Assembly: GCA_014607495.2 (NCBI GenBank)
Contig: CP053152.1
Location: 9,841,899-9,905,898, forward strand
Reading direction: 5' to 3'
Length of the DNA: 64,000 bases
From: Carposina sasakii
Lineage: Eukaryota; Arthropoda; Insecta; Lepidoptera; Carposinidae
The notes under the pieces were generated by a model. That model had not been told where the DNA came from. It saw only the letters and a program-made list of their open reading frames with translations, and did not search any database. The position numbers were made by a program, and so were the translations under genes. This document shows, in pieces, positions 25,544-37,886 of this stretch (position 1 is its first letter; each line of letters opens with the position of its first letter).

Positions 25544-26198
25544 CTCTCTAAGAATTAAGTGTATAATTTTACTATCTCCGCAGTAGTTTATCTCCGCAAT
25601 ATTTCGTATAAATACCAAACGAGAATAAATTAATCTCAAAACGGTCCAGCTGTGCGGATGACATTCCTGAAACTGAGGTCAGTGCAAATGAAAAGCAATA
25701 AAGATAGCGGACTAGTGCAGCTGCTCTGCAGACACTAGTATTGCATAATTCGTATGTAGATAGGTACCTATATAATACATAATAAGAACTCTTTAGCACA
25801 ATTGCTAACTTAGGTAACCTAGGTAGGTACGTATAACTGTTGCAAAGTCACAAATTTCGTCGTAAGTACTTATTAGTTTCAACTCCCTGAGTCGAAATTC
25901 GGAGGCACAGGAACTAATTTGGTGTGGGAGTAGCTGAAAACCGTGGAATAAATTAGACTAATCATCAATCATCATCACTACACAGCCATCTGATGGATAA
26001 TTCCTCTTGCTTACTTCGCCATAGCATCAACTACCTACGGTTATGGCAGTAATGCGATTGTCCATCTGGCTGGTGTTGTGACCATAGCACGTTTTGCGGT
26101 TCTGTGTAGCCAATCCACTTACCGCTTTGGTCCACTTACGGTCATAATGTCTCCTGCGAGTTCTGATGTCAGAATGACATCTCTGATTAATTCTGATA
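25544..26198. other. Intergenic, nothing certain
   Basis: The 75-residue frame at 25572-25799 overlaps the SINE edge and is not supported. The segment 25950-26190 looks like an old LINE fragment but cannot be placed. Confidence 0.4.
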
Positions 26199-27048
26199 TA
26201 CCGTGTAATATATAGGTAGGGGAACCTGCTGTATCTTGGCCTTAGTTATACCATGGCCTTTTTTCAAAAATTCAAACTTTCCGCGACTTTTTCTGACATT
26301 TTTCAGTTATAGTTTGTAGTTTATCAACTAGATGTCCCTTTATTGGCCTTTATACTGTAATCAATCTGTCAAATAAGACACGCGCCGGCACAAGAGATAA
26401 ATAGAATTATTAAAAATTAATGGAAATTATTAAAAGCTGTAATAAAAAAGATTTATAGAAAAGCAATAAAGTAATTCAACATTAAATTATGTACCTTTAT
26501 TGGTTATTTTACGCGAATATTCATATAAAGATAGTAATAATATTAATTGTAACCTTCGACTTTAAAAAAATGAAGTTAAATAGCATCATGTTTTAGAACG
26601 CATCTTTCGATCCTTTTTACTTAGTATGACGTCATCGTACAATAGTATCGAGGGCTTGATACGATTACGTTACGTCAAATCAAATAAAATCAAATGTGTT
26701 TATTTGTGGATCATAGGTTAGGAACAGATGTTATACATAAAAAAGGTACCTCATGTGACTTTCTATGTCCCGCCCTAAAGGCATACAAATGTGTATTAAT
26801 TAAATTGCACAAGAAATTAAATCATGCATCATTAAAAAATCAAATTGGTAACATGCGAATGTCATATTAGGCCACACAAATTTATAATTATTATTTTAAT
26901 ACAATTAATTAAAATTAAATACCTATATATAATGAATATGTACCTAAACATACACACATTGTTAAAATTTGTCATTTAAATATTCTTGCACCGTGTAATA
27001 TGCCTTTTTTGCGAGAAAAGTATGTAATTTACATTTGAGTAAGCCTAC

Positions 27049-29867
27049 CTATATAGTACTCAAATCACGTATGATCCTTGGGAGCTTATTATAAATTTTT
27101 ATTCCCATGCAAAATATGCTGTCCTGTAGAAGTTTAGTTTTCGAAGGTATCAAGCACAGCTTGCCCATATGACGCTGTCTTTTAAAAGTTTCAAAGTGCA
27201 TATTAGAACGAACAAATAAGACGGATTCATAAATATATAATGAAGGCATTGTTAATATGCTTAGTTTTATAAAATATGGTTTACAGCTCTCTATCATTTT
27301 CAAATTACACATGGCTCTGATACATTTCTTTTGAGATCTGAAAACATCGCTTTTGTTTGTCGAATTACCCCAAAAAATAATACCGTATCTTAGGGAGGAT
27401 GCTATATAGCCATGGTAGGCCGTGAGTAGCGCTGCACTATTTACAATTTTAGCAAGATGAAAGAGTGCATATGAGAATCTATTAATTTTTTTGCATAGGG
27501 TTTCAATGTGAGATTTCCAATTAAGTTTATTGTCTACCTATATATGTAGTCCCAGAAATTTCATAACCTTAAACTCTTCAATATTTTTTCCGCCATAATT
27601 TATGTGATACATTTGTGTTATAGAGTCTCGTTATCTGAAGTTCATAATTTTCGTTTTGTCTAAATTTATTCTTAAATTATTTAATTGTAACCATTGAATT
27701 ATAGTTTTAATTGTGATATTTATGTCAGATTGGAAATTTGTCATGTCAATGTTATTAGAATTTATAAAGAGAATAGTGCTGTCATCGGCAAATAGAGTCA
27801 AAGGATGTGATGTCACTGTTGGCATGTCATTAATGTAAATAAGAAATAATAGAGGCCCCAGGACATTACCCTGCGGAACTTCATAAATAACATTACGACT
27901 ATTTGAATAATATTTTTTATTCATTTTGGATTTCTGGGATATTTTATTTATTTGTGTTATTTGATTTCTGTCGCTCAAATACGATCCTATGAGATTTAAT
28001 ACATTACCGCGGACTCCATACTGATTTAGTTTATTTAACAGGATGGAATGATTAACTCGATCAAATGCCTTGGACATATCCATGTACACAGCCAATGTTG
28101 GTATTCTATTATTCATATTAGTTGTTACTTTTTCTAAAAAAATCATAGATAGCTTTGTTTATATTTTTATTCTTTCTAAACCCATATTGCTCTTTAGTGA
28201 AAATATTATTGGTCTCAAAAAAGTCGTAGAGACAGTTATATATAACTTTTTCATATATTTTTGAAAAAATAGGAATTAATGCCACATGTTATATCACCCC
28301 AGTCACTTTTTTGAAAAGTGGTTTTATAATAGTTGTTTTTAGTTTGTCTGGAAATATACCATGTTCAATGCATAAATTTACAGAATGACTTATTAAAGGG
28401 GCTATTATAATTGAAACATACTTAATAACCATCGTTATAATTCCATCATATCCTGCAGTATTAGTATTTTTCAGCGAGTTTATTATTTTCAAAATGTCAA
28501 TAGCCGTAGTTGGAGTCATAAATATTGAATTACATTTACTATATGTCAAATTATTAAAGTTGTTTCTGGAACTATCAGATTGTATTTCGTCTATAAACCA
28601 GTCATTAAAAGTTTCAGCTATTAAAATAGGTTGACTAGCAATTTTACCTGCAACTGTGATTTTACTAATAGTATCACCAGGGAAGCTATTTTTAGATCCG
28701 TTAATAATTTTCCATGTTGCCGGTGAAAAACAATTTGGCCGTATTTATAAAGTAATTATTTTGTGCCCTTTGTGTTAATTTTATTACTTTTTTCAGTCTT
28801 TTTGTATATGTCTTGAATTTATCCTTATTTGTCTTACTTGGAAAAGATCTAAACTGCCAAAGAAGATATCGTTTTTTTCTACTACAAATGCGAATTCCCT
28901 TAGATATCCACTTAGGTATTACCTTTGTTGGTATTCTGACTTTAATATATGGAAAGCATAAGTCATATAAAAGTTTAAATGTTTCATAAAATTCATTAAA
29001 TGCAATATTTGGGTGCACAGCTTTATAAAACTCATTAAAACTCATTTCTGAAAGACGTTGTTTAAATTTTGATAAATTGTTTTTCGAATAGTCTCTTTTA
29101 TATGTATACCAATATTTTAACATGTAACTTTTTTGTACAGGACATTTAAAGATTTGTGCGGTGTGATCTGACAGTGCCAAGTCTACAACTTCTGTCGTGG
29201 AACCTCGTATATTATGAAAAATGTTATCGATACATTTTTTACTCGCTAACCGCGTGGGTTCTCTCACTCCAATTTTTATGTTATAGCCAGATAATATTTG
29301 CTCTAACTCTAGTGTATACTTAGTACGATTCAGTATGTCAATGTTATAATCACCACAGAGAACTATCTTTTTTGACTTATATGATGAAAGTTCATAAAGT
29401 ATTTTGCGCAGTTTATCAAAAAAAATCCCCAGATGTAGTTTTTTGTAATTCGGAGGTCTATATACCGATACAATACAGATGTCATGCTGAGCAAGTTCTA
29501 TTGCTGAGCACTCAATTATGTTCGTAATCGATATGCTAATAATATGGTGGAGTGGTTTGAAGTCATGCGTATTTCTAATCAGTATACATGAGCCACCGTG
29601 TCTGTTATGACGCGAAAACGCTAATCTGAAATTTGGGATATTTAAATTACATTAGTAATCACTCTTAACCATGTTATGTTCAGTAACACAAATTACGTCA
29701 ATAAATTTGCCCATTACATATAATTCTTCCAAGTGCACTGCTAACATGTCCGCTTTACTAATTAAACCGTCAATGTTTTTATGAAGGACATAAATAAATT
29801 TATACTCGAAATAAATTAATAGAATTATTACTAACATTATTAGAATCATTTTCATCATTACAATCAT
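27049..29867 (-). pseudogene. LINE ORF2 relic: endonuclease and reverse transcriptase
   Basis: Endonuclease motifs seen in broken frames are NIDGLISKADMLAVHLEEL and VTEHN, then CGDYNIDIL and LALSDHTAQIF (29867 to about 29100). Reverse-transcriptase motifs follow: NTAGYDGI (28549-28289), then MDMSKAFDRVNH, VPQGNVLGPLLFLIYIND and LFADDSTILF (28146-27631). The FADD catalytic signature is intact. A C-terminal part with IFCMGIKIYNKLPRIIRDL (27312-27049) is typical of CR1/Jockey-group proteins. At least four frame breaks or stops separate the pieces. Confidence 0.8.
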
Positions 29868-30985
29868 TATAATTATTACAGTTCATGTCACTATTTATGG
29901 CATTACAATTTTTATCCATTATTATGTCGAAATCGGTCTGAGTACACTTATCCAACAAAATATGAGAATCAATATCACCATCAGTCTTAGCGTGGGATAA
30001 GCATTTTAGTTGTCTCGTGTAAACGATACGTAATAGTTCCCTTAATAAACTACGACACAAATCAATAGCAAAATAGCTCCGTAAAGGAATAGAAGTAGAA
30101 TAATCCAGGTCCAAAAACAGGGCATTTTGGTATCTACTGCATATGAACCTGAGTCTCGAATTTAGTGTGGTCTCATTTAAATAGATATTAGAAGGTATTT
30201 CACTGACTATAATATTAGTATTATTATAACACGATAACCACATATTTAAGTGTAGCTCAAATTCATACGGGTCAGTATCGTTGGTACCTGCTAATAGGAT
30301 AACACAATCATTTTTTGTCAAATTAATCAGTTCGTTTCTAGAGCAGTTTACAATGTTGGTTAATTTTCCATTAGGTTTCCACGTACAGCTTACTTCATAC
30401 TCGGGACCACAGAGCTTTTGTAGTGTTTTCTGTACTGCTCTACCTTGCTGATCTGCTAGAATAACTATCTTTTTTTTTCTATAGCGAGTAGGTAGTTTCG
30501 GAATATGTTAATTGCCGTTTAACATTCATCTGAGGCACCTGAGCTTCAAAAGTCATATCCATTATTAATTTTGGATCACTGGACTCGTTTAAGTTAATTG
30601 GAACATCCTTGCTATCCTTTGATTTCTCCCTTGTCGGCTCTACTCTTGTCTTTTTTATCTTTTTTATATGAGAGTTCGTCTTTTTTATAGACGTTTTCAT
30701 TGGACTTCCGAATCTTAACTTATTTTTCTCTAATTCCAATCTAAGACACTGGTTCTCTGACTTCAAGTTATAGATTTCATAATTAGCAGTTTCTAAATCA
30801 GTTTTTAATTTTTCTATTTGAGCAATTAGATCTGTGTATCTTTCATTTTCGTCCAGCGTGTCGCTAAATTCATCGGTCGCATCGAAAAGTGTTGATTCAG
30901 ATTCATCGCCTAGAGAACTTGCTCTGCGTGTTTTGCGAATGGTAACGAATTCGGTGTCCATTATTGCTAGTTTTTTATATTTCAA
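29800..30985 (-). pseudogene. LINE ORF1: coiled coil plus SGNH-hydrolase-like domain, one frameshift
   Basis: The first part (30985-30479) has an acidic N-terminus, then a heptad-rich coiled coil (IAQIEKLKTDLETANYEIYN) and a Lys-rich segment. The frame breaks at a run of nine A at about 30471-30480. It continues in another frame as KKIVILADQQGRAVQKTL and then VILLAGTNDTDPYEF. The latter is the GTND-type block of SGNH/GDSL hydrolase-like domains, which occur in ORF1 of CR1-group LINEs. The usual GDS block appears as ADQ, so the catalytic serine is absent or not conserved. A homopolymer slip, real or from sequencing, is enough to explain the break. Confidence 0.7.
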
Positions 30986-31019
30986 GCAATGGTAACAAAT
31001 TATAAAAAAATAATAATAA

Positions 31020-31100
31020 AAGTTTTAATGGAAGAAACCCAGTATCGAACTGTCACGTTTCGCTTGATTAGGCAAAGCCTAAACCCAGAGGCCATCAAGC
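31020..31100 (-). repeat. tRNA-like segment (possible SINE head)
   Basis: On the minus strand, TGATGGCCTCTGGGTTTAGG resembles box A and ACAGTTCGATACTGGG resembles box B, at tRNA-like spacing. No convincing cloverleaf or CCA-type end was traced, so it is not called a tRNA gene. It lies just upstream of the LINE 5' end and may be a SINE relic or LINE 5' sequence. Confidence 0.35.
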
Positions 31101-31854
31101 TCGATGTACAAGTGGTTGAAATAGCCGATCGCTTAGTCAGTGGACTCACAGAGTGATGACGATGGCTACTCTGTATGATCAGTCCGTTGGTATGTAACAC
31201 ACTGTTTGTCTACCAACTTTGTGTTTTGTTATCTTAGATTGCACTAGCTTTATCTTCAACTTTTCGACGTATATTGCTGGAATCACACTAGTTTGCACGC
31301 AATTATATCACTTTTTATTAGGTTACATGTATTTTATGCTTTTTAATAACTTTTGTATGGATTGGCAACTTTTTACTTTAATAACACAATTTATTACACG
31401 GAGCTTCCTAAAATCACGTCTTGCGGTGTCAAACGGTGGCGCCCTCTTCACGTCACGTTACTTTCTCGATAGAATTTTTATGCTCGCCCCTCTGGACAGA
31501 TTTTTTGCAGACAAACTAAGTTTTTGTGTAATTTGTATTTTATTCATAATTCCATTTCTTTATTTTGCAATATTGTAGTTCTTGTGATTATTGGATAGCA
31601 GAATATTTACAGAATATATAGAAATAACAAAATTTGCTAAAATTATAACCTAAAACTCGTGAGACACACTTTTTAAGGAAAGTATGGCTCTTGTACCATG
31701 GCCTTATAAAACACGATGTACCTTGGCCTTAAGGCTTTAAGTCCAAATATTGGGCCGAATGACTTTTTATTTCGTAGTTTCTATTAGAAGAACAAAAACT
31801 TTCTGCGATTACCTGAAAGACTGAATAATTGTGTAATCTATAGGTACATATAAT
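31101..31854. other. Interior of the DNA-transposon carcass
   Basis: It holds a 119-residue plus-strand open frame (31219-31578), hydrophobic and Phe-rich, with no recognised domain. Motifs ACCATGGCC and ACCTTGGCC near 31695-31735 echo those just inside the left end at about 26240-26260. Confidence 0.4.
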
Positions 31855-32150
31855 AAAAATGTTACGGATCGCTGTCTGTACATGGAAGATATATGATAAA
31901 AAATATTATACGAGACCTTTATCAACGCAATAGTACCTAAAAGAATGATTTCTGGAATTTTTGTCTGTTTGTCACTTTGTCTGTGCGTTTGTGCGGGCTA
32001 ATCTCAGAAACGGTTAAACCGATTTCGAAGCAGTTTTCAGGAATATATTGTGACAGGTCCCACTTAACATATAGGCTACTTTTTATCCCGGATAATTTCG
32101 ACATTTTGTTTTTTCTGTAGTCCACGCGGACGCGGGAGTCGCGGGCGTCT
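31855..32150 (-). repeat. Dispersed repeat family P, copy 1 (minus)
   Basis: The reverse complement matches 49833-50145 and 55164-55480: the GGACGCCCGCGACT-like start, AAAACAAAATGTCGAAATTA, then GGTTTAACCGTTTCTGAGAT-like sequence and AACGCACAGACAAA. It contains a short open frame on the minus strand; coding status is unknown. Confidence 0.75.
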
Positions 32151-32402
32151 AATAGTTATAATTAAGTATCAATATCTTTTTAGGTACAAAACTATGATTG
32201 ATCTCAGACTTGGTATTAAGAATATCTACCTACCTATAGAAAAAGTTACCTTTTTTTGAGTTTTACCTAGTAAGTAATTATAACTTTCGTTGTGTCAAAT
32301 AAATAAAAAAATCACTATAAATCGTTTAAATTTTGGTATATAATTTGTGACGAATCGGTACAATTGAACTTTAAGTTCAAGGTACAACCGGTCTAAGTTT
32401 AA

Positions 32403-32640
32403 GGACGGCCGATTGGTCTAGTAGGTAGTGACCCTGCCTGCGACGCCATAGGTCCTGGGTTCGAATCCCGGTAGGTGCAAACATTGATATGATGAATATT
32501 GATGTTTGTTTCCGAGTCATGGATGTTTCTATACTTATCTATGTATTTATATACCGTTGCTTAGTACCCACGACACAAGACCTTAGGTATCTTAGTGTGG
32601 GACTAGGTTAATGTGTTGTGTAGTGTATTAAAAAAAAAAA
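32403..32640 (+). mobile_element. tRNA-derived SINE with A-tail
   Basis: It has a tRNA-like head with box B (GGGTTCGAATCCCGGTAGG), a body with TGTGGGACTAGGTTAATGTG, and a 13-base A-tail. The same family is at 1206-1400. Possible imperfect flanks AAGTTTAAGGAC and AAGTCCAAGGTA are too mismatched to be sure. Confidence 0.8.
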
Positions 32641-32865
32641 AAGTCCAAGGTACAACAACCCGTTGTAAACCGAAAACCCAAATTTACTTTAAGTCTAATT
32701 TGACAGTAAAGTTACAGTGGCACCTTGTAATATATGTCATATGAACGGGGATAAAATAACGATTCAAATGATATATTTCATATTTGATAACATCCGCTAG
32801 TTTTTGAAAAAAAAATACTTAAAAAAATAGGACCAAGGTACAACAGGTTCCCCTACCGTGTAATA

Positions 32866-34321
32866 CACCTACTCGTACGTCAGAGGATGAGTGAATTGAT
32901 TGGTGGCAGACGCAGATACGGATGTCAAATACCTACCAGGAAAAGTAAGTACAACCCTATTGTAACTGTACCTACAAAATGAGACAAAAGTTAGGCACAG
33001 GCTTAGGTAGGTACAATAGACCCCATATAACTTACAGTTGTTTAATGCACATGACCGAATCGAGTTAACTGCCCGTAATTGAATAGGTTTCGTCGCCGTT
33101 CAATTGCATCTGTCCAACTTATTCGTATTTATTGTTGGCGACACACGAGTGAGTAGTGTTGTCTTGCCTGCCGCGATACTGGCCAATAGACAGTTCGACC
33201 CATGAAGAAGGATTTTTATTCGTTCTCTATGGCTCGACCTTTTGCAACTTGGATATAATGTGAGTAAACCAGTCGTGAATAAGTCTAAAATTCAGAATTT
33301 CTAAGGAGGCTTTTAGAGTTATCACAAAATAAATGCTTATGCTATCTGCAAAATGCCTCTCAATATCATTCCTTATATAATATGCATTCTTTAGGGCTTA
33401 AATTCTGCTTGAATTAAAAGCAACTGTTGAAAATTTCTGTTATTACCTAAGTGAGTAGACATTTGGGTGTTCAACTCTTTATGAGTTCCTGCTTCCATTT
33501 ATTCTTTTGTCTGATTCTACACATAGTAAGTATTTATCCGTGTTTTTCTAATTTCTCTAGCTATAAACTGCCAACCACAGAAATAGACGTGTGAATCTAC
33601 TGTTAATTCCGAGGTTAATTCACATGCCAATGCCATTTATATCAATATACAATTTTGACCTTTTTTGTAATAACTATCTATACTTTATCTAAGTGTCTAA
33701 AGCGTTATAATGTGGTGACTAGAAAGTTATCTATAACTTTCCCATATTAAATATTACCTAGGTAGCCGGGGTTTGGGCTGCGACTCAGAACTACCTATAC
33801 GAGAAGGTAAGCTGCTGGTCCTGCCATAAAAAACTTCAGGACTATGTTAAGTACCAGTACCTATCCTAGACTGTACCAGTGGTATGTCATATCTGTAACT
33901 GGCAAAGAATATCACGTATTTAGGTAGTTCGAACTTTTTTCAGTTGTGATTTAAATAGGTCAAGTCAATCGACCTTATAACATGCATATTTTTTGATTAA
34001 TTCAAAATTTGTTACAGTTAGGTAACAATACGATTCCAGAGTATTTTCTAGTTCCGAACTAAATGAATAGGCAGGCGTGATAAAGTATTTGTCATGTCTG
34101 AGATATTAATAGCCCCAGACTCATCAGTCTAATGGAAACTCATTGAGTGTCCCCGACTTGCGGTCGCCACGGTAAAGCTTGAAGCGCTTTGACTGTCTGT
34201 GGATAAATAAAATATTCATAAGTCCAACCAATGTCCCTCGTCGGTATTTTAGGTCCTACCTTCAGGTGTTAGGAGCAAACTCTAGGACGACATTATGCCT
34301 TACTACTACCAAGCAGGTACC
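32866..34321. other. Intergenic, nothing recognised
   Basis: No gene or clear repeat seen. Confidence 0.45.
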
Positions 34322-35017
34322 TGTTATTATATCTCTGTTTAAATTCTCGGGACTACAGAGTCCCGATCCTTTGAGAGGCATGCATCGGGCCGTGGCCAAG
34401 ATGTAGAGGCCCTTTTTAGAGAACTTTAATATGGTGTGGAATACACATGGCGGATACCATCGCCGACCGCACTTTATGATACACCCGGCGATGGTCCCCG
34501 CCATGTGCAAGACTAAGAAGAGCTATGTCATGCGATGGAAAACAAGGTCATGGGCTATGGGGCTGAATTTTTGGTGGGGTTGGATAATCAGGCTATTCAA
34601 GGAGACTAACGGACGCCTGCCATTACAACCAAGTCTTATAATTGTTTGGTGGCAGGCGGTGACTCGCCGACTCATTTCATGGGCTCCCGGAAACGGCCGC
34701 ACGCACGGAGCGACAAAGGGGGCAACATTTGGTGAGCGGCTAGGGTGGAGGGGTGCCCCTGGACTTTAAACCGAAGCCAACTTGCCACTTACTGACGGGC
34801 ACGTCTATCCTCGAGCTGTCATAGCTCTCGCGACTCCACTCTGCCCGGCCAGCGAAGGCAAGGCAGAGGTGGGGGAACTGTTCCTCGTTAGACCTCACTC
34901 CAGCGCCGGAGATGTGGAATAGGGTCTTCCCCCGGGAGTACTTCAGATCCGTGGGAACGCTACCTCCCAATAGCTCGCCACAAGCTGCCCTGCGGGCTTA
35001 TTATTATTATTATTGCT
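34322..35017 (+). mobile_element. 700-bp repeat A (inverted partner at 63129-63820)
   Basis: It begins TATATCTCTGTTTAAATTCT, passes GGACTACAGAGTCCC (a small palindrome), and ends GCCCTGCGGGC plus an (ATT)n run. The minus-strand copy at 63129-63820 matches nearly throughout. The simple-repeat tail suggests a LINE 3' part. GC content is higher than in the flanks. Open frames here are repeat-derived. Confidence 0.8.
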
Positions 35018-35214
35018 ATAGTACTTCTTTTAATCACATTAAACTAATTTTCCAGGTAGAGTATGTAATGTATGATCTTGCTAACTTAATTCTAGTAGGG
35101 TAAGCCGAAAATAACATTTAAAATCAAACATAGTCGTGATGCCTATTGCCTCTAGTGCTATTCAAATTTTACACAATGTCTACCGATTTATTTTTGGGCA
35201 AGTAGGTATAATAA

Positions 35215-35735
35215 TAACGTGACGACGTTTAAAGCTCTGGGGCTCCTCTCCATCCTAGCTGCTTACCAAGTGTAATCCCTTTTGTCGGGGGCTTGAAATG
35301 AATTGGCGAGTCTTGCCTTTATTGGCCGGCTAAGAGCAAACAACGCAAGAGCAAATCCTTTGCTCGAGGGTGAAAGTGTGTGAACTATCACACAATATAC
35401 CAGCCCCATACCTAGTCCATGACCTTAATTTCCTATCGCATTGTGTTAAAAAGGGTTAAACGAGCAGTACCTACATACATTTGAAGCCAAATAATATACA
35501 GGCTGGTTGCGTACCTACCGCTATTATAGTACTTACCTTGTAAGCGTACTATAGTAGTAAGCTTAACTACTTTAATCAAACTAATGTACCTTAGTGAAAA
35601 TAAATAAAATTTGAATGAAAAGAATATTAAGATTTATTATTATTATTATGTATCTCTTCCGAAAATTCACGGGACTACAGAGTCCCGGCCTTTTAAAGGG
35701 GTGCATCGGGCCGTAGCCATTATTTACGATCGACA
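35215..35735 (-). mobile_element. Diverged partial copy of repeat A
   Basis: Blocks shared with 34322-35017 are CGGGACTACAGAGTCCCGGC, GCATCGGGCCGT and a TGGGGCTCCTCTCCATCCTA-like stretch. The order is disturbed, so it is a rearranged fragment. Confidence 0.5.
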
Positions 35736-35817
35736 TGGCTGTATGACCAATTATTTCTTCAGAATAATATAAACACAAAAACTTAGTCTATGGTAGGTAA
35801 GGTAGCTGTCACTTACA

Positions 35818-36216
35818 ATTCGGCGGGAAAAGCTGGAAGGAAGCAGGTGTAATTTTCTTGTGAAAATCAAAATTTATTTGTAAATGGCTTGCATGTGTCC
35901 GTAAAGTGATGTTTTCTGGTAGATAAGTTATATTTTGATTACTTGTGATGTGAATCTAGTGCGTGTGCATGGTTTTATACGCAGGTAAGCCGAGTAAAAC
36001 TTTAGCCGGATTACGATCTCTTCATGGGCGCATGTAAGTTGTTTCTGCAATAATTTTTCATTTTGACTAACTTTACACTTGTTCTTGAGGATTTTCCCGA
36101 CGTTTCCATTCATCATCATTGTCATTCATCATAAATTCAGAATACATTTTACTAAACAATGATTAGGCTGTATGGGCTTAGTTCCCTTTGCCTTTCCTTC
36201 GGGATAAATAAAAAAA
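35818..36216 (+). mobile_element. Promoter-associated retroposon, copy C1
   Basis: A 400-bp element of a family confined to 35.8-53.8 kb. It starts ATTCGGCGGGAAAAGCTGG, has ATGATGAATGG-like sequence in antisense near its 3' part, and ends GGGATAAATAAAAAAA. It keeps a 65-codon antisense open frame (36125-35928). It lies about 1.9 kb upstream of POLD1, in the same direction as the gene. Its left flank TAGCTGTCACTTAC recurs upstream of C2. Confidence 0.85.
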
Positions 36217-37031
36217 GCGGGTGGGGCTGTGTCGGGGCACACGGCCGTTGGTTTTAACGTGAAACGTCTATGTTAGCGAATCGCTTTTAAAGTAAAAGAT
36301 TGAAATGAAAACAAGATGGACGCTGTTTTAAGTATTTTAATAAAAAAAGAACAGGTACGTAATAGAAACATAAAATACATAGCAAATGTTTATATATTTA
36401 TTGTCACTTTCTGGTTATTTTAAATAGCAGCCGCCCACGACTTCGTCCGCGTGAGGGGGCGTTGTACCCGTGCGAAGCCGGGCAGGTTGTTGTATAGACT
36501 GTAGCCTTCCTTGGTAAATGGGCTATCTAACACTGAAAGAATTTTTCAAATCAGACCAGTAGTTCCTGAGATTAGCGCGTTCAAACAAACAAACAAACAA
36601 ACTCTTCAGCTTTATAATATTAGTATAGATATAAATACTGTCCAAATTACACTTATTTTTGTATAAATCAATCGGTTCAAATAAACTTGACAAACACACG
36701 AAAGAATCACCACGCTATAAAGTCGGAGTCACGAGTTACACTGAATAGAAACAAGCGTGAGCGCCGGTTTCGCACAGTTATCGCAGTATCCCTCCCCCGC
36801 CCCCCCGCTTGACCCCGACACGAACTCAATGTCATAACAGCGAGCTGACTATATAAGTGAAATATTTACACCACATTTTTGTTTCTAAGACCAATAGTTT
36901 TTTAATTATTAAGGTACGATGATATAGACCTTTTCGTTACGGTCCAGTTTTTAAACCTGGTACCCGTATGTGTCGGCGCGATTTTAAAGACGTTTCACGT
37001 CAAAAAAATAGCTGTCACTTACGAAGCTGTT
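36217..37031. other. Spacer between retroposon copies, with a retroelement tail
   Basis: At 36420-36632 a segment starting CCCACGACTTCGTCCGCGTG and ending AAACAAACAAACAAAC then TATAATATTAGTATAGAT is an RTE-like tail of the type at 15640-16860. AACGTGAAACGTCT (about 36258) is inverted as AGACGTTTCACGT (about 36988), which may mark the ends of one inserted unit. Confidence 0.55.
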
Positions 37032-37044
37032 ATCTTTACTGTCA

Positions 37045-37454
37045 GATTCGGCGGGAAAAGCTGGAAGGGAGCGGGTGTAATTTTCTTGTGTAAATCAAAA
37101 ATTATTTGTAAATGGCTTGCATTTGTCCGTAAAGTGATGTTTTCTGGTATATAAGTTATATTTTGATTACTTGTGATGTGAATCTAGTGCGTGTGCATGG
37201 TTTTATATGCAGGTAAGCCGAGTAAAACTTTAGCCGGATTACGATCTCTTCATGGTCGCATGTAAGTTGTTTCTGCAATAATTTTTCATTTTGACTAACT
37301 TTACACTTGACTTGTTCTTGAGGATTTTCCCGACGTTTCCATTCATCATCATCATTATCATCCATCATAAATTCAGAAATCATTTACTAAAGACAATGGC
37401 TGTATGGGCTTAGTTCCCCTTGCCTTTCCTTCGGGATAAACTAAACAAAAAAAA
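37045..37454 (+). mobile_element. Promoter-associated retroposon, copy C2
   Basis: Starts GATTCGGCGGGAAAAG and ends AAACTAAACAAAAAAAA. The 13-mer ATCTTTACTGTCA is found immediately before it (37032-37044) and just after its tail (37460-37472), as expected of a target-site duplication. Relative to C1 and C3 it has a 5-bp insertion in the middle of the antisense frame, giving a 75-codon frame with an acidic DDNDDDEW start. Confidence 0.9.
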
Positions 37455-37478
37455 TATATATCTTTACTGTCACTGTGA

Positions 37479-37886
37479 GATTCGGCGGGAAAAGCTGGAA
37501 GGGTGCAGGTGTAATTTTCTTGTGAAAATCAAAAATTATTTGTAAATGGCTTGCATGTGTCCGTAAAGTGATGTTTTCTGGTAGATAAGTTATATTTTGA
37601 TTACTTGTGATGTGAATCTAGTGCGTGTGCATGGTTTTATACGCAGGTAAGCCGAGTGAAACTTTAGCCGGATTACGATCTCTTCATGGGCGCATGTAAG
37701 TTGTTTCTGCAATAATTTTTCATTTTGACTAACTTTACACTTGTTCTTGAGGATTTTCCCGACGTTTCCATTCATCATCATCATTATCATCCATCATTAT
37801 GTTCGGAAATCATTTACTAAAGACAATGGCTGTATGGGCTTAGTTCCCCTTGCCTTTCCTTCGGGATAAACTAAACAAAAAAAAAA
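37479..37886 (+). mobile_element. Promoter-associated retroposon, copy C3 (upstream of POLD1)
   Basis: Head-to-tail with C2 and nearly identical to it by eye. TTACTGTCA lies on both sides (starting 37464 and 37887), sharing the C2 target sequence, so two insertions used the same site. The A-tail ends 260 bp before the POLD1 start codon. The 5' end holds GGCGGGAAA (37484-37492). Confidence 0.9.

Larger units (their letters stand above)
26680..30985 (-). mobile_element. Degenerate CR1/Jockey-group LINE, nearly full length
   Basis: Read on the minus strand, the element shows ORF1 (30985-29800), an AP-type endonuclease and reverse transcriptase ORF2 (29867-27049), a 3' region and an end near AATAAACACATTTGATTTTA at about 26680-26705. 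Several frameshifts and stops make it inactive. Coding relics are listed separately. Confidence 0.8.
26199..32865. mobile_element. DNA-transposon carcass containing nested retroelements
   Basis: The terminal inverted repeat GGGGAACCTGCTGTATCTTGG (26219-26239) matches the right end in 19 of 21 bases (outermost base 32853). The 12-mer TACCGTGTAATA occurs at 26199-26210 and 32854-32865, like a target duplication, though 8 bases separate the left copy from the inverted repeat. TA also directly abuts both ends, so a TA-target element is an alternative. ACCTTGG and CCATGGCC motifs recur below both ends. No transposase is seen. The interior holds a LINE (26680-30985), a family P repeat and a SINE. 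Confidence 0.6.

Noticed and set aside
31219..31578. 119-residue hydrophobic open frame
   Set aside because: It lies within a transposon carcass, with no recognised family; random AT-rich sequence gives such Phe/Leu/Tyr-rich frames.
34179..34970. Overlapping open frames on both strands
   Set aside because: They fall in a repeat whose partner is at 63129-63820; GC-rich repeats readily stay open and no family was recognised.
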